Shown here piece after piece: positions 1 to 8,311 of a stretch of 35,860 nt of DNA. Positions within the stretch are counted from its first letter, which is position 1. Each line of letters opens with the position of its first letter. The notes under the pieces are model-generated. The model was not told the origin of the DNA. It did not search any database and saw only the letters and a program-made list of their open reading frames with translations. The stretch lies in the NCBI GenBank assembly GCA_021794475.1, contig JAJYQS010000057.1, positions 1-35,860 on the forward strand. Direction: 5' to 3'. The translations under genes and the position numbers were made by a program. The DNA is from a bacterium (GTDB taxonomy: Bacteria > SZUA-79 > Acidulodesulfobacterales > Acidulodesulfobacteraceae).

Positions 1-211
1 AACCGTCTCCTGCAATCAATGTGTCTTTTACATGAAGCTCAACGGAATCTTTAATATTCATAACCGCCGCAAGACCGCCCTGCGCATAATTGGTGTTTGA
101 TTCCGCCTCTTCTTTTTTTGTAAAAATCCCTACTGAAACATTTTCAGGGTATCTGTTTGCCAGACTTAAGCCTGCGATACCCGAACCTATTATTAAAACA
201 TTGAAATGCAT
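1..211 (-). CDS. nadB: L-aspartate oxidase, N-terminal part (cut by window edge)
   Basis: The first 70 codons are present, starting at an ATG at 211; the rest lies outside the window. NadB oxidises L-aspartate to iminoaspartate, the first step of de novo NAD synthesis with NadA. The visible part begins with a Rossmann FAD-binding glycine motif (VLIIGSGIAGLSLA, residues 5-18) and continues with NYAQGGLAAV (about residues 40-49), which is typical of the NadB/succinate dehydrogenase flavoprotein family, then a conserved H..DTL.AGDG stretch. The NYAQGG form and the very short N-terminus favour NadB over SdhA/FrdA. It is last in a minus-strand run of nucleotide and cofactor genes. The Shine-Dalgarno is weak (an A-rich AAAAAGA abuts the ATG); a TTG five codons upstream is a less likely start. 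Confidence 0.88.
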   Translation of the reverse strand, partial: MHFNVLIIGSGIAGLSLANRYPENVSVGIFTKKEEAESNTNYAQGGLAAVMNIKDSVELHVKDTLIAGDG

Positions 212-365
212 TCTTTTTGCTTTCAACCTTTTTTAAATTGACTTTTATTTATTTTATTTTAATTGAATCTAATATTTTAATTAAATATTTCATAATTTAA
301 TATTTTTATAATTTAATCTTCAATAATTTAAATTGTTATAATACAATATATTATAATTTAATCTT

Positions 366-1103
366 CTAATTAGAGCGCAAATTCCATTTTAAAACCGCCT
401 TTCCTTTAACACCGAGAATAATAAGTTTAATCCATTTTGTATGTTTTGTTATAAGCAGTTCTTTTTTCTTCCTGTTATAATATTTTGGAAACTCAACAAT
501 ATATTGTTTTGACCATTTTGTAATATAAGGAAAAAAAGCTTTTAAAAATGCTCTTTTTTGTTCCGCAGGCTTAACCGTTAAAGGCAAAACATTCTCCCTC
601 TTGTTGTTGGCAAGATATATCATCCATATAGAACGGTTCGAATTAAAATTGTTATACTTGCTTTGCGGAGTAAATACCGATATAAAAAATTTTATATGTT
701 TATCTGATTTTCTATATAATTTGTGCAGCATTTTCTTAAAAGCCTTTCTGTTCAGCATATAATATTTTGCATATTTCTTTGCATAAGCAAATACAAACTG
801 CCTATTAAAATATGTTGCGCGTAAAAACATTATAGTGCTTAAATTTTTAAAATTATAAGCATTGGTCTTTTTAGTAAAATAATTCAGTACCCCGGCATAG
901 TTATTCTTATAATATGTAACTTTTTGACGATTTGCCGCGCCGTTGATTTTATTATTGTTCTTATTAATTTCACTATTTATTCTGTTTTTGCCGTATTCTG
1001 AATTATTGCCGGTAACAAGCGCACAGCCGGATAGACTTATAGAAAGAACAAAAAAAATCGTTATATAAATTGCAAATAATATAAAATAAGGTTTTTTATT
1101 CAT
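366..1103 (-). CDS. Predicted lipoprotein of unknown function
   Basis: A 245-residue protein of no family I recognise. Starting at the ATG at 1103 it has a textbook lipoprotein signal: MNKK, a hydrophobic stretch (residues 6-23) and the lipobox LSGC with Cys27, so it should be lipid-anchored outside the cytoplasmic membrane. An in-frame TTG at 1154 would add 17 residues before the charged N-region and is less likely. After an Asn/Lys-rich linker (about residues 30-60) the mature part is strongly basic and rich in Tyr, Lys and Phe. It lies between pyrE (57 bases upstream) and nadB, in the same direction, so it may be co-transcribed with them; nothing in it points to nucleotide metabolism. Confidence 0.72.
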   Translation of the reverse strand: MNKKPYFILFAIYITIFFVLSISLSGCALVTGNNSEYGKNRINSEINKNNNKINGAANRQKVTYYKNNYAGVLNYFTKKTNAYNFKNLSTIMFLRATYFNRQFVFAYAKKYAKYYMLNRKAFKKMLHKLYRKSDKHIKFFISVFTPQSKYNNFNSNRSIWMIYLANNKRENVLPLTVKPAEQKRAFLKAFFPYITKWSKQYIVEFPKYYNRKKKELLITKHTKWIKLIILGVKGKAVLKWNLRSN

Positions 1104-1160
1104 AGCAGTTATCTTATTGATAATAATATAAAAAAATAAACTTAGGCGCTGCAATTTTAT

Positions 1161-1772
1161 TTACTGCGGCAGCAATATATCAGCCCTTGTAAAAAGAGAA
1201 ACTAAGCTGATGCCGTTTTTCAATAAATTTTCTTTACCGCCTTCTTCCCTGTCCACAATGCACACCGCGCTATCAATTATATAACCTTCATTTCTTGCGT
1301 TATTTACGGCGTTTAAAATTGAGCCTCCTGTTGTAACAACATCTTCAATAATTACTATTTTAGCGTCTTTTCCGAGAAACTGGACAGGCTCAATCATATT
1401 GCCTTTTCCGTATCCTTTCCTTTCTTTTCTGATAACTACAGATTTTAAAGGATTATTATCTAAAAAGCTTGCAATTAAGATAGATGCAACCAGCGGCAGT
1501 CCGCCTACGGGAACCCCCGCAATAACGTCATATGACATCCTGTCATTGAGAGTCGTTAGCTCGTCATATAGCAATTTTCCTATATAATAGAGATAATCGC
1601 CGTCAAAAGAAATTCTCCTCAAATCAATATAAAAATCGCTTTTTCTTCCGGACACCAAGGTAAATTCTTTTTTTTCGTAGCATAATGTTTTTATTGCATT
1701 TAAAACTTTTAATCTTATTTCGCTGCTATTTGCATTCAATATATTTGAATCAAAAATATTATTTTTATCCAT
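1161..1772 (-). CDS. pyrE: Orotate phosphoribosyltransferase
   Basis: A 203-residue cytoplasmic enzyme that joins orotate and PRPP to give OMP in UMP synthesis. The PRPP-binding loop is clear at residues 139-151 (IVIIEDVVTTGGS), preceded by the flexible catalytic loop RKERKGYG (115-122) that supplies the conserved Lys residues of OPRTases. The N-terminal FTLVSGRKSDFYIDLR segment (37-52) is also typical of PyrE. Length fits the family. The ATG at 1772 has an AAAAGGT ribosome site close upstream. It follows purF by 52 bases in the same direction, so purine and pyrimidine nucleotide genes share this array. Confidence 0.95.
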   Translation of the reverse strand: MDKNNIFDSNILNANSSEIRLKVLNAIKTLCYEKKEFTLVSGRKSDFYIDLRRISFDGDYLYYIGKLLYDELTTLNDRMSYDVIAGVPVGGLPLVASILIASFLDNNPLKSVVIRKERKGYGKGNMIEPVQFLGKDAKIVIIEDVVTTGGSILNAVNNARNEGYIIDSAVCIVDREEGGKENLLKNGISLVSLFTRADILLPQ

Positions 1773-1824
1773 TACCTTTTATTATTTTTATTATTTCTTA
1801 TTATTTTTTTTTCGCGTCTTGAAA

Positions 1825-3231
1825 TTATATAATCTCTTTGCTGAATAATTTTAATTGACGATAATAATCATCTTCACTTTCAATATCTTCCGGATAAGCC
1901 CCTGAAAAACACGCTTCGCAAAAATTAATTTCATTTCCTACTACTTTTCTTAAACCGCCTAAAGTTAAAAATTTTGTGGAGGTAGCGCCTAACTGGCTAT
2001 TTATTTCGTCTTCAGAATATTTTGACGCCATAAGTTCTTCTTTGACAGGGGTATCTATACCATAATAGCATGGAGAAGAAACCATAGGCGAGCTTAGACG
2101 AAGATGTATTTCTTTAGCCCCCGCCGCCTTAAGCATATCCACTATTTTTTTAGAGGTAGTCCCTCTTACGACAGAATCGTCAACTACTACTACTTTTTTC
2201 CCTTCTATTACATCTAAAACAGGATTAAGTTTAATTTTTACGCCGAAGTTTCTTATTGCTCTTTTAGGTTCTATAAAAGTCCTGCCAACATAATGATTTC
2301 TAGTAAAACCCATTTCAAACGGTATACCGGATTCTTTAGAGTAGCCGAGAGCTGCCGGAACTCCCGAGTCCGGCACAGGTATCACGATATCGGCATCTAT
2401 ATATGCGTCTCTGGCAAGCTGTCTGCCCATTGCGCTGCGGATTTTATAAATTGATTTGCCGTTGTATATACTGTCGGGGCGTGAAAAATAAATCAATTCA
2501 AAAACACAGTATGAATTTTTTTTCCTTTCAAACGGAAAAAAACTTTTCATACCTTCGCTGTTGACAAGGATGATTTCGCCGGGTTTAACATCGCGTATAT
2601 ATTTTGCGTTTATTAAATCTAAACTGCATGTTTCTGATGCAAAAACAACAGAGCCTTCAAGTTCCCCCATGACAAGCGGACGAAAACCGAAAGGGTCTCT
2701 TGCGGCTATCAGTTCATTTTCAGACAAAAATAAAAAGGAATAAGCGCCTTTGACTTTTTCAAGCGAACTGATAATCCTGTCAACCAAAAACCTCTCTTTT
2801 GACGATGCTATCAGATGTATAATTACTTCGGTGTCTGAACTTGAATAAAATATTGAACCTTTTTCTTCTAATTCTTTTTTAAGAATATTCGCATTAGTTA
2901 AATTTCCGTTATGAGCAACGGAGATAGAACCGTAATAATAATCTGCAATAAGCGGCTGCGCGTTTTTTAGCAGCGTCTCCCCCGATGTTGAGTATCTTAC
3001 GTGACCTATAGCATGTTTACCTTTAATCTTACTGAGAGTAGTTTCGTTAAATACATCGTTGACCAAACCTAAATTTTTATGAAAATATATATTACTGTTA
3101 TCAGAAGAGGCAATTCCGCATGACTCCTGCCCCCTGTGCTGCAGCGCATATAATCCTAAATATGTTATATTCGCAGATTCTTCATTATTATAAATACCGA
3201 ATACTCCGCACTCTTCGTCGATTTCTTCCAT
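1825..3231 (-). CDS. purF: Amidophosphoribosyltransferase (Fe-S type)
   Basis: A 468-residue first enzyme of purine synthesis, converting PRPP and glutamine to phosphoribosylamine. The N-terminal nucleophile Cys8 follows a short propeptide (MEEIDEE) that should be removed to expose it; GHVRYSTSG (76-84) and the SVAHNGNLTN stretch (104-113) belong to the class II glutaminase domain. The PRPP site is at 346-359 (KVVVVDDSVVRGTT). Cysteines at 242, 388, 438 and 441 (the last two as CEAC) match the four cluster ligands known in B. subtilis PurF, so a [4Fe-4S] cluster is expected; this is inferred from the pattern. It lies 14 bases after purL in the same direction. The ribosome site is weak (AAAAGAAA). 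Confidence 0.96.
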   Translation of the reverse strand: MEEIDEECGVFGIYNNEESANITYLGLYALQHRGQESCGIASSDNSNIYFHKNLGLVNDVFNETTLSKIKGKHAIGHVRYSTSGETLLKNAQPLIADYYYGSISVAHNGNLTNANILKKELEEKGSIFYSSSDTEVIIHLIASSKERFLVDRIISSLEKVKGAYSFLFLSENELIAARDPFGFRPLVMGELEGSVVFASETCSLDLINAKYIRDVKPGEIILVNSEGMKSFFPFERKKNSYCVFELIYFSRPDSIYNGKSIYKIRSAMGRQLARDAYIDADIVIPVPDSGVPAALGYSKESGIPFEMGFTRNHYVGRTFIEPKRAIRNFGVKIKLNPVLDVIEGKKVVVVDDSVVRGTTSKKIVDMLKAAGAKEIHLRLSSPMVSSPCYYGIDTPVKEELMASKYSEDEINSQLGATSTKFLTLGGLRKVVGNEINFCEACFSGAYPEDIESEDDYYRQLKLFSKEII

Positions 3232-3245
3232 TTTCTTTTTTTAAC

Positions 3246-5615
3246 TTAAAATGTTTTATTGTCAAATAATTTTTCTATTGCGCTATAATACCTTTCTTTT
3301 ATTTTACCACTTTTTAGTTCTATTATGTTATTAAATTTTATAATATCTTTTACAACTGTTCCTATTTTTTCAATTTCAATACCTGCATTTTTTGCAAATT
3401 CGTAAATTTTATGTTCGTTCGAAGGATTTGCACTTATAACAAAAGCCTGTTCAAATTCAGAAAATAAAATCATGTCGTTTCTTAGTCCGTCTCTATGTAT
3501 TTCCGCAATTACACCCAAATTTTTATCTGATAAAATTGCCGGTTCTGACACTGCCGTGAAAAGACCGCCCTCGCTAATATCCGCGGCGCTTTTTAACAAT
3601 TTCCCGTCTATAAGACCGCGCAAGCAGCTCTGGAGTTTTAACTCATAGTCTATATCGATAGAGAGAGGTTCCTGCATAAAATCGTTATGAACAAGCTCCA
3701 TAAATAAGCTCCCGCCGAGATTTCCGGACAGCCTGCCCAGCAGGTAAACATTATCGCCTTCGTCTTTATAATTTGAATTGATAGCTTTGCCGGCATCGTC
3801 TATATAGCCTACCATAGCAATTACCGGAGTAGGATAAATCTTCCCTGCTCCTGCTGTTTCGTTGTATAAACTGACATTACCGCTGACTGCGGGGGTATTA
3901 AATTTTAAGGCGGCATCCGTTATGCCCCTTATGGCTTCTTTAAACTGCCACATAATTTCAGGGTCTTCCGGGCTGGCAAAATTAAGACAGTCGGTAATGG
4001 CAACGGGCGTTCCTCCGCATGCGGAAATATTTCTTGCGCATTCTATAACAGCTAACATTGCTCCTTTATAAGGATTGAGATAGCAATATTTTGAATTGCA
4101 GTTTGAATTTAATATTATACCGGAACTTAAATCTGCGGGATTTGCCGAATAACCGGAACTTAAATCTGCGGGATGTGCCGAGTTTGCTGAATCTGCTGAA
4201 GCGTTAAATTCTTTATATCTCAGTACTGCGCAAGATGAACCCGGACCTGCAAGCGTATTTGTTCCAATCTGATAATCATACTGCCTGTAAATAAAATGTT
4301 TTGATGCAATATTTGGATGAGATATAATTCTTTCGGCAACGGAATTAAAATTTTTAGGCATTCTGTATTCATCCGGCAAAAATTGTTTTACATCTTTTAT
4401 GTATAAAGGAACAGCCGACGGTCTATCGTACGACGGACCGTTTACCACCGCCTCTACCGGAAGCGTATGATAAGGTTTAGATTTATAAATAAATTGGATT
4501 GTTTTTTCTTTAGTAACTTCGCCTATAATAACACAATTTAAATCCCATTTTTTAAATATCTCTTCAAGCTCATCGTATTTTCCCTTTTCGCATGCAATAA
4601 GCATTCTTTCCTGCGATTCTGAAAGCATAATATCGAGCGGCGTCATACCTGCCGCCCTTAACGGAATTTTATCCATATTTAAAATCATGCCTTTTCCGCT
4701 ATTTTCCGACATCTCAAAAGAAGAGCTAGTTAATCCGGCTGCTCCCATATCCTGAATGGAAACGATAAGTTTTTTATCCATTGCCTCAAGGCACGCCTCA
4801 AGCAGCAATTTTTCCGTAAAAGGGTCTCCAACTTGGACAGTGCTTCTTTTTTTGGCTTTCGATGAATCAAATTCACCTGAAGCCATGGTAGCTCCGTTGA
4901 TTCCGTCCATCCCCGTTGCCGAACCGACATACACCACAAAATTACCTTCTTCACAGGCTGATGAAAGAAATATAGCGTCTTTTTTAGCTATCCCTATCGT
5001 AAAAGCATTGACAAGTATATTGTTATCATAGCATGAATCAAACACGACCTCGCCGCCGACGGTAGGAACTCCCATGCAGTTTCCGTAAAACCCTATGCCT
5101 TTTACGACTTCAGACAAATAATAGGGCGTTCTTGGATGATTAAAATTTCCAAATCTGAGGGAATTAAGATTTGCAATAGGTCTTGCGCCCATTGTAAATA
5201 TATCGCGCATAATTCCGCCTACTCCGGTCGCCGCGCCTTCAAAAGGTTCAATGAAAGACGGATGGTTATGACTTTCCATTTTAAACACGAGAACATTAAC
5301 GCCGTCAAATTCTATAACTCCGGCGTTTTCTCCAGGACCTATAATAACGGCGCTGCCTTTTGACGGTAAATTTTTAAGATGTATTTTTGTGCTTTTATAG
5401 CTGCAATGTTCCGACCACATAGCGGAAAAAATACCCAGCTCAAAATCATCCGGCTCCCTCTTCATAATATCGTTTATCTTTTTATATTCTTCAAAAGATA
5501 ATCCGAATTGAGCATAATCTTTGTTCAGCGGCAAATGAACAGAATCGCTTACATCATCAATGCAATTACCTGACCTGTCATTATCGCTTTTATAGCTGTT
5601 ATCAGTTATTATCAT
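3246..5615 (-). CDS. purL: Phosphoribosylformylglycinamidine synthase, large subunit (small type)
   Basis: About 789 residues. It is the ATP-dependent synthetase subunit that makes FGAM from FGAR with ammonia channelled from PurQ, in a complex that also needs PurS. Diagnostic motifs: FSAMWSEHCSYKST near residues 63-76, FKMESHNHPSFIEP, and GGVGGIMRD-type glycine-rich segments. I chose the ATG at 5615, four bases after the purQ stop; a longer frame opens at a GTG at 5675 inside purQ but adds only a non-conserved hydrophobic stretch. A Shine-Dalgarno is not obvious. It is slightly longer than the usual small PurL because of a Ser/Ala/Asn-rich insertion (about residues 470-510) that contains an 11-residue tandem duplication. 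Confidence 0.96.
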   Translation of the reverse strand: MIITDNSYKSDNDRSGNCIDDVSDSVHLPLNKDYAQFGLSFEEYKKINDIMKREPDDFELGIFSAMWSEHCSYKSTKIHLKNLPSKGSAVIIGPGENAGVIEFDGVNVLVFKMESHNHPSFIEPFEGAATGVGGIMRDIFTMGARPIANLNSLRFGNFNHPRTPYYLSEVVKGIGFYGNCMGVPTVGGEVVFDSCYDNNILVNAFTIGIAKKDAIFLSSACEEGNFVVYVGSATGMDGINGATMASGEFDSSKAKKRSTVQVGDPFTEKLLLEACLEAMDKKLIVSIQDMGAAGLTSSSFEMSENSGKGMILNMDKIPLRAAGMTPLDIMLSESQERMLIACEKGKYDELEEIFKKWDLNCVIIGEVTKEKTIQFIYKSKPYHTLPVEAVVNGPSYDRPSAVPLYIKDVKQFLPDEYRMPKNFNSVAERIISHPNIASKHFIYRQYDYQIGTNTLAGPGSSCAVLRYKEFNASADSANSAHPADLSSGYSANPADLSSGIILNSNCNSKYCYLNPYKGAMLAVIECARNISACGGTPVAITDCLNFASPEDPEIMWQFKEAIRGITDAALKFNTPAVSGNVSLYNETAGAGKIYPTPVIAMVGYIDDAGKAINSNYKDEGDNVYLLGRLSGNLGGSLFMELVHNDFMQEPLSIDIDYELKLQSCLRGLIDGKLLKSAADISEGGLFTAVSEPAILSDKNLGVIAEIHRDGLRNDMILFSEFEQAFVISANPSNEHKIYEFAKNAGIEIEKIGTVVKDIIKFNNIIELKSGKIKERYYSAIEKLFDNKTF
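4119..4180. repeat. 33-bp tandem duplication inside purL
   Basis: The stretch starting at 4119 recurs 33 bases later at 4152 (the core 'accggaacttaaatctgcgg' is identical in both copies). It encodes SAHPADLSSGY followed by SANPADLSSGI in a low-complexity loop of PurL. The period is exactly 11 codons, so the frame is kept. Confidence 0.9.
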
Positions 5616-5619
5616 ATGT

Positions 5620-6396
5620 TTATTTATTTTTAATGTAATAAATAATAGAATTAAATATTTTTGCTCCGTCATCACTTCCCAATATTTTTTCTGAAGCTCT
5701 TTCAGGGTGAGGCATGAGGCCCATCACATTAAAATTTTCTCCAAACAATCCTCCGATATTTTTTAAGGAACCGTTGGGATTTGAATCGTCTGATACAGCT
5801 CCGTCTTCATTACAATATTGGAAAGCTACATGACCTGAAGAAAATAAATCTTCCAGTTCATTATTTTCGGCAAAATAATTCCCGTCATGATGCGCTATAG
5901 GAAGCTTCAAAACAGCATCTTTTTCTATAAGACAGGTAAACGGATTTTCGCGGTTATTGTTATTGCCGCTTTTGTTATTATTGCTGTTATTATTTTTATT
6001 GAAATTATTACCGGAAATATTTTTAATATATACGTCTCTGCATTCAAATTTTAAAGATTTATTTGTCAGCATTGCTCCTTTAAGCAGCCCTGATTCCAAA
6101 AGTATTTGAAATCCGTTGCAGATGCCCAAAACAATGCCTCCGCCGTCAGCATATTCTTTTATAGATTTCATTACTCTGCTTCTTGCAGCCAAAGCGCCCG
6201 CTCTTAAATAATCGCCGTAAGAAAATCCGCCCGGTATTACTATAAAATCGTAATTCTTAAAATTATGGAATTCGTCTTTGTGCCACAAAAAAGAGACGTT
6301 AAGGTTAAACACATCCTTTAACGCATAATAAACATCCATATCGCAGTTAGAACCCGGAAAAACAGTAATTCCTGCGTTTATTTTTTTATTTTCCAT
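5620..6396 (-). CDS. purQ: Phosphoribosylformylglycinamidine synthase, glutaminase subunit
   Basis: A 258-residue class I glutamine amidotransferase that supplies ammonia to PurL. It opens with the PurQ hallmark GITVFPGSNCD, has PGGFSYGDYLRAG (55-67), the nucleophile Cys93 in GICNGFQ, and the His230/Glu232 of the triad in LMPHPERA. The start is the ATG at 6396, which places the conserved N-terminus correctly; a TTG at 6417 would add seven residues. Residues about 119-150 are an Asn/Lys/Ser-rich run (for example NNNSNNNKSGNNNN) not expected in PurQ; it accounts for the extra length over typical PurQ (about 225 residues). It lies immediately upstream of purL. Confidence 0.96.
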   Translation of the reverse strand: MENKKINAGITVFPGSNCDMDVYYALKDVFNLNVSFLWHKDEFHNFKNYDFIVIPGGFSYGDYLRAGALAARSRVMKSIKEYADGGGIVLGICNGFQILLESGLLKGAMLTNKSLKFECRDVYIKNISGNNFNKNNNSNNNKSGNNNNRENPFTCLIEKDAVLKLPIAHHDGNYFAENNELEDLFSSGHVAFQYCNEDGAVSDDSNPNGSLKNIGGLFGENFNVMGLMPHPERASEKILGSDDGAKIFNSIIYYIKNK

Positions 6397-6443
6397 CAAA
6401 TTCAGCCCAATACTCAATTAATCGTCTCAATGTCAATCTAAAT

Positions 6444-6604
6444 AATTATTAATTTCAATATTAAAGTTTTTTATTAACTGTCTTAATAATTATTCTCAAT
6501 AATTATTAATTTCAATATTAAAGTTTTCTATTAATCATTTCAATAATTACAATGATTATCTGATAATTAATCTAACTAATTATTAATTTCAATATTAAAG
6601 TTTT
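6444..6604. repeat. Three direct copies of the purB-purS 3' end
   Basis: A 27-base sequence beginning aattattaatttcaatatta and ending aagtttt occurs at 6444-6470, 6501-6527 and 6578-6604. The last copy is coding: on the minus strand it gives the final residues NFNIEINN of the purB-purS product and spans the stop. The other two copies lie in the 180-base gap before purQ. Confidence 0.9.
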
Positions 6605-8264
6605 CTATTATAGGATTAGACAATATCTTTTCAGAAATATCTTTTAATTCTTTGCTTAACATTTTTTGAGTCAATCCTGACATATTATTTTTACTTGACC
6701 CGTTAATATCGATATTATCATTGACGGCGCCATTATCATTATTGCCGTCATGAGCATCAATATTGTCAATTTTATCAATATTATTAATAATATTATTTTG
6801 TCTAATAGTTAATTCTATATGCTTTCCGACTCTGACATCTTCAATATTATTATATCCCGACGATTTTAAAACAGATAAAACAGCCTTTCCCTGAGGGTCA
6901 AGAACCTCGTCTTTCAGTATAACTCTAACTGTAGCTTTTGTTATAGCATTGCCTGCCGTAGCGGGAGGAGGAAATAATGACATGGACCTTTCAAAAATAA
7001 AATCAATATTTTTATAATAATAGTTAATATCAAATAAATTGTTTATTTCAGCTTCGTTTAAATATTTCAGAACATCGTCATTATTTTTTAGCAGAACTGC
7101 AAATTCTGTTTCCGTCTGAATAGCCTGATGGGCAAGTTTCTGAACAATTTTATATGCGTCTTCCCTGAGCATTCCTTTATCTATCATGGCAAGCAAAACT
7201 TTTTGCGAAAAAATAACACCTTTCGTCAACTGCATATTTTTAAGCATTCTGTCTTCATGGACAACCATATTGTCAATTAAATTAATAAGCTGATTCAGGA
7301 TATAATACATTAAGATTGTAGAATCAGGCGTTATAATTCTTTCCACAGAAGAATGCGAAATATCCCTTTCATGCCATAAGGGAATATCTTCAAGAGCCGA
7401 CATTAAATTTGACCTTAAGATTCTGGAAAGCCCGCAGATATTTTCGGAAACAATAGGGTTTTTCTTATGCGGCATAGCTGAAGAGCCTTTTTGTCCGGCA
7501 GAAAAAGCTTCTTCAGCTTCCGAGACTTCGGTTCTCATTAAGTGCCTCATTTCAAGGGCTATTTTTTCACAGGAAGCGCCAAGCGAGGCAATAGCGTAGA
7601 AACATTCCGCATATATATCTCTTTGAATTACCTGATTTGACAAAATAGGTTTCAAATCCAAAATGTCAAGTGCTATTTTTTCAACTTCAGGTGGAAAATT
7701 TGCAAATGTTCCCACCGCTCCTGACAGTTTTCCGCATGAAACGGTCTCTATCGCTTTATTTAGTCTGACAATTCCTCTGTTAATTTCTTCATAAAATATA
7801 AGAAGTTTAAAACCGAATGTTATAGGCTCTGCATGTATTCCGTGAGTTCTGCCCATCATAGAGGTATATTTATATTTGAGAGCTTTCTGCAATAAACTTT
7901 CTGCAAGAATTTTAGCTTTTGACAGGTTCAAATTAAGTGCCTGCCTGAATAATAAAGAAAAAGAAGTATCGCCTATATCCGAAGACGTAAGTCCGAGATG
8001 AATAAATCTTGAATCTTCGCCGACATATTTTGCAACGTTAGTCAGAAAAGCAATGACATCATGCTTTGTTATTTTTTCGGTTTCTTCAATTTCCGCAACA
8101 TCGAATTTTGCGTTTTTTAAAATATTTTCTAATGATTTATCGGGTATCCTGCCGATTTTATTATAAGCCGAACATATTGCAAGTTCAACTTGGAGCCATG
8201 TATTGTATTTGTTTTCTAACGACCATATATTAGAAATTTCCGGCAAAGAATATCTATCTATCAA
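6576..8264 (-). CDS. purB-purS: Adenylosuccinate lyase fused to FGAM-synthase subunit PurS
   Basis: One continuous 562-codon frame with two purine enzymes. In the numbering of the longer frame from 8279, residues 6-436 are PurB (adenylosuccinate lyase): TSSDIGDT (98-105), GRTHGIHAEP (143-152), and the fumarase-superfamily signature SSAMPHKKNP (266-275). Residues about 445-567 are PurS: KATVRVILKDEVLDPQGKA, then NIEDVRVGKHIELTI, and a final helix-strand pair ending ILSNPIIENFNIEI. PurS bridges PurL and PurQ. An Asn/Asp-rich insertion of about 48 residues (494-541) splits PurS before its last helix. I chose TTG at 8264: it gives the usual PurB start MIDRYSLPEI and lies nine bases after GAGG; a TTG at 8279 overlaps that site. 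No separate purS is seen beside purQ/purL, which supports a working fusion. Confidence 0.93.
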   Translation of the reverse strand: MIDRYSLPEISNIWSLENKYNTWLQVELAICSAYNKIGRIPDKSLENILKNAKFDVAEIEETEKITKHDVIAFLTNVAKYVGEDSRFIHLGLTSSDIGDTSFSLLFRQALNLNLSKAKILAESLLQKALKYKYTSMMGRTHGIHAEPITFGFKLLIFYEEINRGIVRLNKAIETVSCGKLSGAVGTFANFPPEVEKIALDILDLKPILSNQVIQRDIYAECFYAIASLGASCEKIALEMRHLMRTEVSEAEEAFSAGQKGSSAMPHKKNPIVSENICGLSRILRSNLMSALEDIPLWHERDISHSSVERIITPDSTILMYYILNQLINLIDNMVVHEDRMLKNMQLTKGVIFSQKVLLAMIDKGMLREDAYKIVQKLAHQAIQTETEFAVLLKNNDDVLKYLNEAEINNLFDINYYYKNIDFIFERSMSLFPPPATAGNAITKATVRVILKDEVLDPQGKAVLSVLKSSGYNNIEDVRVGKHIELTIRQNNIINNIDKIDNIDAHDGNNDNGAVNDNIDINGSSKNNMSGLTQKMLSKELKDISEKILSNPIIENFNIEINN

Positions 8265-8311
8265 TTTATTTATCCTCAAATAGAAATGTATTTAAAATGT
8301 GTTAACATATT

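Noticed and set aside
5616-5675. Longer purL start (GTG/ATG near 5675) overlapping purQ
   Set aside because: It adds a non-conserved hydrophobic segment encoded inside purQ; the ATG at 5615 fits family length and gene spacing better.
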